From Tessaracoccus coleopterorum (lineage in GTDB: Bacteria > Actinomycetota > Actinomycetes > Propionibacteriales > Propionibacteriaceae), in NCBI RefSeq assembly GCF_011174705.1, contig NZ_JAANIJ010000001.1:3410001-3474000 (forward strand): a DNA stretch of 64,000 nt, written 5' to 3'. The notes under the pieces were generated by a model. It did no database searches, was not told where the DNA came from, and saw nothing but the letters and a program-made list of their open reading frames with translations. Position 1 is the stretch's first letter; the number at the start of each line of letters is the position of its first letter. Of the stretch, positions 33,473 to 42,776 are shown piece by piece. The position numbers were made by a program, and so were the translations under genes.

Positions 33473-34411
33473 TCAGCGATCCAGCGGCTCAACCGCGCCC
33501 TCAAGGCGACACCCGGGAGCCGGCGTGGCGGTTGTCACTGATTGTCCGGGTACAGAGTCGGGCGTCCCGCCGGGTTGGTCGGCGCAGGCCACAATCGCAT
33601 CAAACAGTTCGGTGTAGCGCTTCTTGAGTTCAGGGACCGAGATCACGATGAGAGCGCACTCTCCGTGCGTGGGCGCAGTGCCCTTGGCAATCTCGTCACG
33701 AACGAAATCGGAGTCGATTACCGCGACCGCGCAGAACTCCCAGGACGCTTGAGGATGATCAATCGCCTGGAGGAAACGGTCAAGTTGAGCAATCTCGACA
33801 AGATCGGAGCCATCCGTGAGCGCCTTATCCTTGAGCCATTCCAAAGTATTCACAAGTCGCCCGCCGCGATCCGTAGCCGACCCAGCGCCCGCCGCCTCGA
33901 TCGGATCAAAGGACCCTTTTGTTGCCTTAGTCTTGACCTCGGCGCAGAGGATACGATCGTCAGCCGACGAGTCAGGCCACCTCGGAAGCATCATCTGCAC
34001 CACGTCGGACCCCGGTGCGGCCTTCCTGCGGTCCGCCTTGTATCTCCATCGAGCAGGATCGATCACCAAGGCAGGGCGCGAGCGGATCGCCAGGTAGAAC
34101 GCGGTGAGGATCTCGCCGAAGTCACCGGACATCACCGAACCAGGATCGGGGATCTTGGCAGCAGTGATCACAGAGCTCGCGACATTGCCCGCTTGCGCTC
34201 GCTCGACAAGTTTGTCGTCCGAGATGTAGCAGCGGCGGGCGGGAACCCCAAGGAGGTGGCTCCACTTCTGGCTTTCCTTGGCGTCCGCGCGGACAACAAG
34301 GAAGGGCGTGTCGCTCACATCGACGAAGGATGCGGCGAAGGCGTCGAGGTCGAGTCCTAGAATGATGGCGCTCCTCGCCACGACAACGTCGTGCGCATAG
34401 ATGGCAGGCAA
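33473..34411 (-). CDS. PD-(D/E)XK nuclease, HamA-like
   Basis: 312 residues, no frameshift. GDFGEILTAFYL (Glu), APGSDVVQMM (Asp) and CAEVKTKAT (Glu-x-Lys) space out like the PD-(D/E)XK nuclease of HamA (DUF1837). Hachiman pairs HamA with a Ski2-type helicase HamB, the same order and strand as here, with a 32-bp overlap. The match to DUF1837 itself is inferred from motif order and gene pairing; another nuclease family paired with a helicase is possible. TTG 34411 is the only reasonable start in frame; the ATG at 34418 is out of frame. Confidence 0.65.
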   Translation of the reverse strand: MPAIYAHDVVVARSAIILGLDLDAFAASFVDVSDTPFLVVRADAKESQKWSHLLGVPARRCYISDDKLVERAQAGNVASSVITAAKIPDPGSVMSGDFGEILTAFYLAIRSRPALVIDPARWRYKADRRKAAPGSDVVQMMLPRWPDSSADDRILCAEVKTKATKGSFDPIEAAGAGSATDRGGRLVNTLEWLKDKALTDGSDLVEIAQLDRFLQAIDHPQASWEFCAVAVIDSDFVRDEIAKGTAPTHGECALIVISVPELKKRYTELFDAIVACADQPGGTPDSVPGQSVTTATPAPGCRLEGAVEPLDR

Positions 34412-34873
34412 CCCGCATTATTTCACCCTTCCCTCGCCTCTGCATGCAGCGAGCCCACAGGGTGCCGACGTCGGCGTCGCCGCACGCCCTTCGGGCATCT
34501 GCGGACATCCACTCATCGGAAGTTTGCGGACATTCTCGACACGGCATGAGCGTGATCCCGCACGGCCCATCCTTGTCATCCCGCGAGGACACACCCATGA
34601 GCAGGGAGCCGCCACCGCAACAGGAAGGCCCATCCCGACTCTCGACGAATTTCCGCCCGGGCGTCCCGATCTACACTGCCGAGCGCATACGCCATTGGGC
34701 AAAGCCCAGCTCGACACCTCGTCCGTCCTGCAGAAGCGACCAGCTTTGTCCGACGGCCACCGTGGTGCGGACCATATGGGACGTCTCGACGGCCAGGAAA
34801 TGCATTCACGGGCCGGCCACTAACCCACCGCACTCTATACGGGACTGCTAGCTATGGTGGGGACAGGGTGATT
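34412..34873. other. Intergenic region between divergent defence genes
   Basis: I see no supported gene. Overlapping minus-strand frames have a Cys-rich stretch (MPCRECPQTSDEWMSADARR near 34540-34480) but no start with a ribosome site and no family match. The region must contain promoters for the minus-strand nuclease and the plus-strand mrr. Confidence 0.4.
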
Positions 34874-34881
34874 CAAGGAGG
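34874..34881 (+). promoter_or_regulatory. Strong ribosome binding site of mrr
   Basis: AAGGAGGA lies seven bases before ATG 34889 and decides between it and the GTG at 34868. Confidence 0.8.
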
Positions 34882-34888
34882 AAGCTCA

Positions 34889-35809
34889 ATGGATGAACCA
34901 CAGGAGTCGCAGGTCCCACCGTGGCCACGGCTGACCGCACCGTGCCTGAGAGCGCTTAGTGATGGGTCGGTGAAACAGCGGCGGGCCGTCCGATCCGAAG
35001 CCGTTCAGTTGGCTGACCTCCCTCCCGGAGCGGAAGAGGAAAGACTCAATTCCGGTGGCACGCGCCTGCACCAACGCCTCAACTGGGCCATCACCCACCT
35101 GAACAAGGCTGGCCTGATCGAGCAGATGGGCAGGGCGCAGTACCGCATCACCGACAAGGGGCGCCAGTGGCTTACCGCGCACCCCAACGGGATGGACTAC
35201 TCCGAGGCGAACCTCTACTTCAGCCCGTACTGGCCCGAGAAGACAGCCCGTCCAGTCCCGAAAGCAATCGAGACGGCGCAACCCTCCGCCATCGAGGACC
35301 CGGATGAGGTCATGGACGCCGCCCAGGCAAGCAACCGTGCCGCCGTCGGAGAATCGCTGCTGGAACAGTTGCGGGCCTCGGATCCCAGTTTCTTCGAGCA
35401 GGCGGTGGTCGATCTGCTCCTGAAGATGGGGTACGGCGGCGCCGAGAAGCGCGGCACGGCTATCGGGAAGAGCGGGGACGGGGGCGTCGATGGGGTCATC
35501 GACGAGGACGTGCTGGGCTTGGACCGCATCTACATTCAGGCCAAGCGTCATGCCGATGGAAACAACATCCCCGCAGATCGCATCCAGGCATTCGTGGGTG
35601 CATTGCATGGACGGGCAGCGACCAAAGGTGTGTTCATCACCACGAGCAAGTTCACGCCGGCGGCTTTGACCTATGCAGAGAACTTGCCCACCCAGGTGCG
35701 CCTGATTGATGGTGAACGGCTGGTGGCGTTGATGATGAAGTACGAAGTCGGGGTGCAGACGAAGACGACCTACACGACGGTGGAAGTCGATCAGGACTAC
35801 TTCGAGTGA
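34889..35809 (+). CDS. mrr: Mrr-type type IV restriction endonuclease
   Basis: 306 residues, intact. N-terminal winged helix (LHQRLNWAITHLNKAGLIEQMG, RITDKGRQWL) then the Mrr_cat domain: SFFEQAVVDLLLKMGYGG, Asp in SGDGGVDGVIDED and IYIQAKRHADG (Gln-x-Lys), then GALHGRAATKGVFITTSKF. Mrr cuts modified DNA such as that methylated by foreign enzymes. A frame-clean gene with a strong ribosome site in a damaged neighbourhood suggests it is working. Codon use is less GC-biased than the core genes. Confidence 0.92.
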   Translation: MDEPQESQVPPWPRLTAPCLRALSDGSVKQRRAVRSEAVQLADLPPGAEEERLNSGGTRLHQRLNWAITHLNKAGLIEQMGRAQYRITDKGRQWLTAHPNGMDYSEANLYFSPYWPEKTARPVPKAIETAQPSAIEDPDEVMDAAQASNRAAVGESLLEQLRASDPSFFEQAVVDLLLKMGYGGAEKRGTAIGKSGDGGVDGVIDEDVLGLDRIYIQAKRHADGNNIPADRIQAFVGALHGRAATKGVFITTSKFTPAALTYAENLPTQVRLIDGERLVALMMKYEVGVQTKTTYTTVEVDQDYFE

Positions 35810-35826
35810 ACAGGTAGAACTCATGG

Positions 35827-37038
35827 TTGGAGACGGGCTTGAGGAGTGACTTTCTAACGGGTTTGCTCCCGTGCTTGGGGCGTCGTCGGAGCTCGGCTTC
35901 AACGTCTTCGACGTCATGCACCACGGTCTCCATGAGAAGCAGATCTCCAACGTCTTCCGGTGGCTACTCGACTCCGGAGGGACCCACCGCATGGGTGACA
36001 CGTTCACCCGCATCTTCATGGACGAGGTCAACCGTGCCAAACCATCTGAGGATCCGTTCCCTCTCGATGGTTACTGGGTTCGGCAGGAGGTGAACACCTC
36101 GGATCCGACCGACCCCGAGGACATCGCCGATTTGGTGTTGGAGAGCCGGACCTCTGTGGTGGTGATCGAGAACTTCGTCACCTCCGACGGGCACGGACAC
36201 GACTACGACCGCTACTTGGCCTACAGCCAGCGAAAGGGTGGGCGAGGCGTTGTGGTGCTGCTGTGCAGGGACGAGGACCGCTCGCTCCAGACGAACGGCT
36301 GGCAACATGCTTGCGTCGTCACCTACGCCACCCTGATCACCCGCCTGCGGGAGGAATTGGCCAGCGACGGTAGGTGGGGACGAGACAATCCAGAGGCGTA
36401 CACGTTCATCGAGCAGTTGTACCGCAAGTTCGTAAGGGGGAGAGGGCCCGTGCAGGATGGGAAGTGCTGGATTTCGTGGTGGCGATGTGCCAGACGGGCG
36501 AGGCGCGCAGGTACCAGATATCGAGCAAGGCTGTCGCAGCCGAGCAGTTCGCCAGCGACGTCGCCGAGCAGGCTCGCGAACGCTTTGGCGAGGGGCGAGA
36601 GCTGCTGCAGCGAGTCAGGACGAAAGTCAGGAATTTCGGCGCTGACGTACTCGCACCCCAGCTGAACGCGACCCTCGGGAGGGAACAATCACCAAGGTCG
36701 GTGCAGCCTTTCGAGGGATCTACCAGTGGACCGTCAACTTCGATCTGGGTTCGGAAAGCGGAGAGTTCGGTGAGCCTCCCCTTCAGATCAAGTTTGGACC
36801 GTCGGCGTGGTTCGCCATCGAAGAGGACCCTAACTGGCAGCACACAGTCGACCCGGACGTCGCGGACTACTCGCGTTTGTTCCTCACGAGGTCAGCGCAG
36901 CGTGAGATCCGGCAGTCAAGCGTCACCTTGCAGGAGGTCCTCGACGGGCTAGAGCCTACGGATCGCCGACTTCACGATGAGATCCTGCAGCTGATCAGAC
37001 CTCCGGCTACTGCGCCTGAGGGTGGCGCATTTTCATGA
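35827..37038 (+). CDS. PD-(D/E)XK nuclease-like protein
   Basis: About 405 residues after repair. LLPVLGASSELGFNVFDVMH, the KQISNVFRWLL box and ADLVLESRTSVVVIENFV match the PD-(D/E)XK family found in defence islands, where the motif is usually IENK; here it reads IENF, so the catalytic Lys may be lost or moved. The C-terminal half includes LDFVVAMCQTGEARRYQISS and FRGIYQWTVNFDLGSESG. Frameshifts near 35868, 36450 and 36690. Start uncertain: TTG 35827 fits the repaired frame. ATGA overlap with the small HTH gene. Confidence 0.6.
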
Positions 37039-37268
37039 TGCGTCTGAACATGGCTGTCTCTCGGGAAGTCCGCGCGGAACTCGAGCGTCAGGAGTTGAAG
37101 CCGAAGGCCCTCACCTTCTGGCTGGGCGTGGGAGACGCCAAGGCGCGGTCGCTCTGCGCCGGCAAGTCGGTGTGGACACTGGCTGATTTGGAGTCGGTCT
37201 CCGATGGGCTCGGCGTCGATCTCCCGGAGATGCTTGCTCGATGTGCCGCTCGGCTGCAACCACAGTAG
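37035..37268 (+). CDS. Small Xre-like HTH protein
   Basis: 77 residues, intact, start overlapping the nuclease stop by 4 bp (ATGA). KALTFWLGVGDAKARSLCAG followed by TLADLESVSDGLGVDLPEML fits the second half of a Cro/C1-type helix-turn-helix domain. The coupling to the nuclease gene suggests a regulator or partner of that nuclease. Confidence 0.55.
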   Translation: MMRLNMAVSREVRAELERQELKPKALTFWLGVGDAKARSLCAGKSVWTLADLESVSDGLGVDLPEMLARCAARLQPQ

Positions 37269-37291
37269 AGGGGGCGCATCCGACAGGTTCG

Positions 37292-38023
37292 TCAGCGGTA
37301 CTGGCGTTGCTGAGCTGAAACGATGGCCGCGACCATGTCCGAGGGCAACTCCACTACTTCGATGGTCACTCCCAGATCCGAAATTGCCGCCGCTTGCCAG
37401 GATGATCCTTGTAGATGCCGGACGGCAGCCGCGTCGCTGACGCAAAGCACAAGCCGTTCAGGAGGAGGATCAATGGAGCGGGCCACCCAATGGAGCTTCA
37501 CCGCATCGGTCACGAGTTTGCTCTTCTGAGCGACTTTGGCGGGCCCCTGATGTGCCCAGCACTCGACGAGGACGGTGAGGTCCTCGTCAGCGCCGTCCAG
37601 CTCAACCCGCGGCCCGGACGGGTGTACGAAGCGTCGAGGGCGGAGGGTGACTCCGAACCTCTCCGAGAGGCGATCCAGCATGATTCTCTCGGCGGCTCGC
37701 TGCTCATGTGACGACCCTGCTGGTGGCGTGGCGGAGGAGGCTGTTCGATCTAGTTGCTGTGGGGCGTCCACCGGTGTGCTGACTCCGTAGACCATCGCGG
37801 TGTCGTTGGTTTGATCGAGTATCTCGTTCACGATCTTGCCGGCTGGCCCGATGGCTCTGCGCACCAAGCCCTCGGCTGCGAGCTGTCGGCAAATGGCGTT
37901 GACGGCTTGGCGCGGCTTGACGCCCGTTCTCTGGGACAACTCATCGTCGTCCAGTGGAGTACTGGAGGTCTCGATCGCACGCAGAACCTTGTGACGATTA
38001 CTCAGGACAAGGCCATGGTTCAC
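37292..38023 (-). CDS. Winged-helix protein with possible nuclease-fold tail
   Basis: 243 residues, intact, convergent with the HTH gene (23 bp). Residues 1-65 are a winged-helix (RHKVLRAIETSSTPLDDDEL, GVKPRQAVNAICRQLAAEG). The C-terminal half has HPSGPRVELDGAD then TVLVECWAHQG and KSKLVTDAVKLHW: an Asp then Glu-Cys-Trp pattern like a restriction-endonuclease fold with the Lys replaced. I do not recognise the family. GTG 38023. It is frame-clean, like mrr and the HTH gene. Confidence 0.5.
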   Translation of the reverse strand: MNHGLVLSNRHKVLRAIETSSTPLDDDELSQRTGVKPRQAVNAICRQLAAEGLVRRAIGPAGKIVNEILDQTNDTAMVYGVSTPVDAPQQLDRTASSATPPAGSSHEQRAAERIMLDRLSERFGVTLRPRRFVHPSGPRVELDGADEDLTVLVECWAHQGPAKVAQKSKLVTDAVKLHWVARSIDPPPERLVLCVSDAAAVRHLQGSSWQAAAISDLGVTIEVVELPSDMVAAIVSAQQRQYR

Positions 38024-38183
38024 GGGTTTCTCCTTCGGGCGACCCCTGAGGCGAATCCACTCCTGTCATTGACGTGTCTCGATCTCAAATCCGAGTCGCT
38101 GCAATTGCGTTGCTGCCGCAGGGTCGAGACCCATATCGACGAGGTTACAGACATGTCCGCGAAATCCTCCCCATTCGCAGAGG

Positions 38184-38256
38184 ATCCGTCACGCCGATCT
38201 TCGATAGGTTGGTGCCATTGAGGGAACTCAACGTCCGATGCAGGAGGAAGATTAGT
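38184..38256. repeat. Upstream part of duplicated helicase head, copy A
   Basis: About 72 bases matching 43484-43553: ATCC, TCACGCCGAT, TTCGATAGGTTG and GAGGGAA are shared. With 39697-40168 it makes copy A of a repeat split by ISL3 copy 2. AGGAGG at 38242-38247 was the ribosome site of the helicase start before the ISL3 landed on the start codon. Confidence 0.85.
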
Positions 38257-39690
38257 GGCTCATCACAGATGAGGGTGTAGGGGGCTGTTCGGCGCGTCGG
38301 GCCGGGTAGGGGTCGAGGTCTCCCGATGATGGAAGTTCTCACACTGCCCATCTGGAAGACCTCGACGTGTCTGATGCTACCCCTGTGGCGGGGTTCGCCT
38401 GCCCTGACCTGACCTCGTTCTGTCGGCTCGACGAGCTCGGCTTGGAGGTCACCGGCCAACTGCTGGAGCCTGGCCGCGCGGTCCTCGCCTGCCGGGTGGT
38501 GGAGCCGGATCAGTGGTGCCGACGTTGCGGCTGCGAGGGCCTCGCGCGTGACACCGTGACGCGGCCGTTGGCCCACGAGCCGTTCGGCTGGCGGCCGACG
38601 ACGTTGCTGGTCACGATCCGCCGCTACCGCTGCACCGGCTGCGGGCATGTGTGGCGACAAGACACCAGCCTCGCCGCGGAGCCGCGGGCGAAGCTGTCAC
38701 GCCGCGGGCTGCGGTGGGCGTTGGAGGGCCTGGTAGTTCAGCACCTCACCGTCGCCCGCGTCGCCGAGGGGCTGGGGTGTCGTGGAACACCGCCAACACG
38801 GCGGTCCTGGCTGAAGGCAAGCGGGTCCTGATCGATGACCCGACCAGGTTCGACGGCGTGAAGGCCATCGGCGTGGATGAGCATGTGTGGCGCCACACCC
38901 GCCGCGGTAACAAGTACGTCACCGTGATCATCGACCTGACCGGCATCCGCGACCGGACAGGGCCTGCCAGGCTGCTCGACATGGTCGAAGGGCGCTCCAA
39001 GCAGGCGTTCAAGCAGTGGCTGTCCGAACGCGACCAGGCATGGCGCGACAGAGTTGAGGTCGTCGCGATGGACGGGTTCACCGGGTTCAAGACCGCCACC
39101 ACCGAAGAGTTGCCCGACGCGACCGCCGTCATGGATCCCTTCCACGTCGTCCGCCTCGCCGGCGACGCCCTCGACCGATGCCGGAGACGCGTCCAACAGG
39201 CCATCCACGGACATCGAGGACGCACCAGTGACCCGCTCTACTCGGCGCGCCGCACCCTGCACACCGGCGCCGACCTCCTCACCGACCGGCAGAAGGACCG
39301 GCTCACTGCCCTGTTCGCGGGCGATGATCATGTCGAGGTCGAAGCCACCTGGGGTATCTACCAACGGATGATCGCCGCCTACCGTGAACCCGACCGGACC
39401 AGAGGCCGGGCCCTGATGACCAGCCTGATCGCCTCGGTCAGCCACGGCGTCCCGCCGCGTTGAGCGAGGTGATCACACTCGGCCGAACACTGAAGAAGCG
39501 AGCAGACGATGTGCTGGCCTACTTCGACCGGCCCGGCACCTCGAACGGTCCGACCGAGGCCCTCAACGGCCGCCTCGAACACCTCCGCGGATCGGCACTC
39601 GGCTTCCGGAACCTCACCAACTACATCGCCAGATCACTGCTCGAGACCGGCGGATTCAGACCCCGACTACACCCTGGATTGTGATGAGCC
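38257..39690 (+). mobile_element. ISL3-family insertion sequence, copy 2
   Basis: 1,434 bp, the same element as copy 1 with two single-base losses. Ends GGCTCATCACA and TGTGATGAGCC; 8-bp direct repeat AGATTAGT at 38249-38256 and 39691-39698. The target was the start codon of helicase copy A, so the repeat contains the first two bases of its GTG. Confidence 0.96.
38367..39684 (+). CDS. ISL3-family transposase, two frameshifts
   Basis: Same protein as at 30766-32085, but a five-G run at about 38774 has four G and a four-C run at about 39451 has three C, each breaking the frame. I see no other difference between the copies. Either this copy has just died or, more likely, the sequence has dropped bases. 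Confidence 0.9.
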
Positions 39691-39696
39691 AGATTA

Positions 39697-40168
39697 GTGA
39701 GCGAGTTGCTGCCCGGCCTCCAGGCCATGCGGCTGCGCGCCGGTCTGATCGACTACCTCACCACTACCTTTGCTCTCGTCGACTCCGATGCGCAGGCCGC
39801 GCTTCGCGAGCTCCTGGAGGACGAGGCAGAGGGGATGTTCAAGGGCCCCTATCTCCGCACCGGGATGCCGTTCAGCGCAGCCCCACGCCGAGCAGTCTCT
39901 CCGTTGGACTGGATGCCGCCCGGCTTCGACCCCTACGCCCACCAGGCAGCAGCGTTCCGGCGGCTCTCCAGCCTGAACGGCCATCCTCGGCCCACGTTGG
40001 TCACCACTGGTACCGGCTCGGGGAAGACGGAGGCCTTCTTGCTACCCATCCTGGACCACTGCCTGCGTGCCCGTCGGCAGGGCGTCGCTGGCATGAAGGC
40101 GCTCATCCTCTACCCGATGAACGCGCTGGCCAACGACCAGGCGCAGCGCCTTGCCCGCCTGATCACCC
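39697..40168 (+). pseudogene. Truncated DEAD/DUF1998 helicase head, copy A
   Basis: The first 157 codons of the helicase at 43554, colinear over 472 bp with no gaps and about 9 amino-acid differences: SELLPG, ALVDSDAQAALRELLEDE and Walker A TTGTGSGKTEAF are present. It ends at GATCACCC (40168) and runs straight into the terminator of the next, unrelated gene. ISL3 copy 2 separates it from its ribosome site, so it cannot make a working helicase. Confidence 0.88.
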
Positions 40169-40170
40169 GG

Positions 40171-40203
40171 TGCCCGCACCCCGAGGCGTCGCGGGTGCGG
40201 GCA
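40171..40203 (-). terminator. Terminator of cueP
   Basis: An 11-base inverted repeat, TGCCCGCACCC and its complement, with an 11-base loop, seven bases past the cueP stop. Its left foot is two bases from the end of the helicase fragment. Confidence 0.6.
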
Positions 40204-40209
40204 GTTCCG

Positions 40210-40810
40210 TCAGGCCACCCGGAGCGTCGTCACGCAGGTCGGGTCGTCGTCGCTGGTGCCGAGGTTCACCTGGCCGGTGCGGCCGTCCTCGGTGGTGACG
40301 GACAGCGTGCCGGTGGTGCCGCGTGGCAGCCAGGTGCCGACGAACCCGTTGGCGCCGGTGCGGGTCTCGGCGGTGTGGACGACGGTGCCGTCCCGTCCGT
40401 GACGGTGAGGGTGACGGGCGTGTCGACGAGCTCGCCCTGGCAGGTGGTGAGCGAGTGGTAGAAGCACTCGTGGGTCGTCTCGGCGAAGGGTGCGACGGAG
40501 ACGTAGAAGAGGTCGGCGGGCAGCGGCAGGGTGGCTTCGCCGGCGTCGGTCGTGAGGAGTAGGTGGTCGGTGCGGACGCTCGCCATGAGCTCGCTGGGGC
40601 GGTCGTCGCCGCCGAGGGTCTCGAGGTGGTCAACGAGCTCGCGGCCGTCGCGGCCGGTGAGGTCGAACGGTGCGAGCAGTGCTGCGGCGTCGATGGCGGC
40701 CGGTGCGGTCGACGGCGCGGTGGGGCGGCGTCGGGCCCGGGGGTGCAGGCGCTGAGCACAAGGGCTGCGGCCAGGGCGGGTGCTGCGGTGAGCAGGTGGC
40801 GGCGTCGCAC
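40210..40810 (-). CDS. cueP: CueP-family copper-binding lipoprotein
   Basis: Periplasmic or cell-surface copper-binding protein. A signal peptide with lipobox LVLSAC starts the protein (RRRHLLTAAPALAAALVLSA), and the CueP core is clear: SELMASVRTDHLLL, LPLPADLFYVSVAPF, THECFYHSLTTCQGEL with paired Cys, GFVGTWLPRG, ending TCVTTLRVA. One or two base shifts around 40740 and 40385. GTG 40810. It is divergent from the glucosidase and has a CsoR-like palindrome in front. It has nothing to do with the surrounding defence genes. Confidence 0.82.
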
Positions 40811-40847
40811 GTGCGGTCTCCTTCTGTCGGGACTCAAGGCCCTAGGC

Positions 40848-40862
40848 TACCCAGCCGGGGTA
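40848..40862 (-). promoter_or_regulatory. CsoR-like operator before cueP
   Basis: TACCC-N5-GGGTA, a perfect 5-base inverted repeat with the layout of actinobacterial copper-sensing CsoR/RicR sites, 37 bp before the cueP GTG and overlapping its likely promoter. Copper control fits the product. Confidence 0.55.
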
Positions 40863-40927
40863 TCGTGCGCGGGAGGGACGAAGGTCCTTCGAATCTGACA
40901 CGCGAGCAACGTTGCAGCGAGCACGCA

Positions 40928-40933
40928 TATGCT
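40928..40933 (+). promoter_or_regulatory. -10 box of a likely leaderless GH13 promoter
   Basis: TATGCT is six bases before GTG 40940, the same spacing as before prcB, with no Shine-Dalgarno sequence. It supports the GTG as start; the ATG at 40929 runs into a stop after four codons. Confidence 0.45.
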
Positions 40934-40939
40934 GGGTGC

Positions 40940-42601
40940 GTGACCCGCAGAGCGCCCAGACCACGCCCGCCACGACCCAGCCCTGGTGGCGCGAGGCCGT
41001 CTTCTACCAGGTGTACCCGCGGTCCTTCGGGGACACGACGGGCGACGGTGTCGGCGACCTCGCCGGCATCACCGCCCGCCTCGACCACGTCGCCTCGCTC
41101 GGTGTCGACGCCCTCTGGCTCTCGCCCTTCTACCCGTCGCCGCAAGTCGACGCGGGTTACGACGTCGCCGACTACTGCGACGTCGACCCCATGTTCGGCA
41201 CGCTCGACGACCTCGACACGCTCGTCGCGGCCGCGCACGCGCGCGACCTGCGCGTGACGATCGACCTCGTCCCCAACCACTGCTCCGACCAGCACCCCTG
41301 GTTCCAGGCCGCGCTCGCGGCCGGCCCCGGCAGCCCGAGCGGGAGCTCTTCCACTTCGTCGACGGACGCGGTGAGCGCGGCGAGCTCCCCCGAACAACTG
41401 GCGTTCCGCGTTCGGCGGACCGTCGTGGACGCGCGTCACCGAGCCCGACGGCACGCCGGGCCAGTGGTACTACCACCTCTTCGCGCCCGAGCAGCCCGAC
41501 TTCAACTGGGGTCGCCCCGAAGTCCTCGCCGAGTTCGAGCGCATCCTCCGCTTCTGGCTCGACCGCGGTATCGACGGCTTCCGCATCGACGTGTCCGACG
41601 CGCTCATCAAGGACACGGCGTGGGAGGACACGCCTGACGGCAACCCGCTCATCCCCAAGGACGACGCGAGCGGAGTCCACGAGATCTACCGGGCGTTCCG
41701 CGCCGTCATGGACTCCTACGACGGCGACCGCATGGCCGTTATCGAGACGGGGGCGCCCGACGATGTCGTCGCGCTCTTCCTCCGGCCCGACGAGATGCAC
41801 CTCGCGTTCAACTTCCGCTTCGTCAAGGCGGGTTGGGACGCGGCCGCGATCCGCGCGGCGGTCGACGACTCGCTCGCGGCGTACGGCGCGGTGGGTGCGC
41901 CGACGACGTGGGTGACGGACAACCACGACACGACGCGCTCGGTGACGCGCTACGGCGCGGACGTGCGGCTCGAGGGCGAGTACGTGCCGGGCTCGACTGC
42001 CGAGCTCCCGCTCGACGACGCCGCGCTCGCTCGCGGCACGCGCCGCGCTCGCGCGATGGCGGTGCTCCTGCTCGGGCTGCCGGGCGCGGCCTACGTGTAT
42101 GCGGGCAGGAACTTGGGCTCCCGGAGGTCGTCGACCTCCCTGCCGAGGTCCTCCAGGACCCGATCGTCGCGCGCTCGGGCGGCACGTCGCGCGGGCGCGA
42201 CGGCTGCCGCGTGCCGCTGCCGTGGGCGGGCTCGCGGCCGCCGTTCGGCTTCGCGCCCGACGGCACGACGACGTGGCTGCCGCAGCCGGAGGACTGGGCG
42301 TCGCTGACGGCGGAGTCCCAGGCCGACGACGACGCCTCGATGCTCGCGCTCTACCGGGCGCTCGGCACGCTCCGGCGTGCCGAGCCCGCGCTGCGGGCGG
42401 TGACGTCGAGTGGCTCGAGCAGACGGCGACGCGCCTCGTGCTGCGCCGGACCCCTGCCGCGGGCGTCGGGGGCCGGGCGCTCACGCTCGTCGTCAACCTC
42501 GGTGAGGAGGCGGCGCCGCTGCCCGACGGTGAGCTGCTCCTCGCGACTGCGCCGCTCGTCGGGGGATGCTCGCGGGCGAGTCTGCGGGTGTCCTCGCCTG
42601 A
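40940..42601 (+). CDS. GH13 alpha-glucosidase
   Basis: Cytosolic glycoside hydrolase of family 13, about 553 residues after repair. Four conserved regions are present: DLVPNHCS, GFRIDVSDAL with the nucleophile Asp, AVIETGAP with the Glu acid, and VTDNHDTTRS with the transition-state Asp. The start WWREAVFYQVYPRSFGDTTGDGVGDL is typical of oligo-1,6-glucosidase and alpha-glucosidase. Frameshifts near 40956, 41337, 41393, 42112, 42403 and 42567 are single-base. Extremely GC-rich codon use resembles Cellulomonas-type Micrococcales rather than the flanks. Confidence 0.88.
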
Positions 42602-42776
42602 CCGCGGGCGGTCGGGCGGGTGAGGGTGCTCGGCGACGGGTGACCCACTTCTGTACCGGTTGCTGACCCCCGTGCGCGTTGTCAGACTTCTGAGTGCACG
42701 ACCCCTGTCCGCTCTGCGCCAGGGAAGGCGGTGCGCCCGGAACGATCCGGTCGCCCTCACACCGAGGAGTCCTGCG

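Larger units (their letters stand above)
29070..33504 (-). pseudogene. Ski2-like SF2 helicase, HamB-like, split by ISL3
   Basis: Without the insertion this is about 997 residues. N-terminal 230 residues are helical; Walker A MQMPTGAGKTALTE near residue 249, DEGH box (LLVCDEGHLLD) near 346, motif III VFVSAVVPN, and motif V/VI TSTLAEGVNLP and EIRNLVGRAGRPG near 630. This matches the helicase of Hachiman-like systems. ISL3 (30656-32091) sits between YNF and DSYKTHAIAAARK; removing it and one 8-bp repeat restores the frame exactly. Three more single-base shifts (about 29520, 30150, 30220). TTG 33504 overlaps the nuclease gene upstream by 32 bp. If the ISL3 is real, the system is off. Confidence 0.78.

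Noticed and set aside
34122..34598. Minus-strand Cys-rich frame overlapping the HamA-like gene
   Set aside because: No start with ribosome site, overlaps a motif-bearing gene in another frame, and the Cys spacing is irregular.
40940..42601. Trehalose synthase as the GH13 product
   Set aside because: The protein lacks the extended C-terminal domain and signature of TreS; start and region motifs fit alpha-glucosidase or oligo-1,6-glucosidase.
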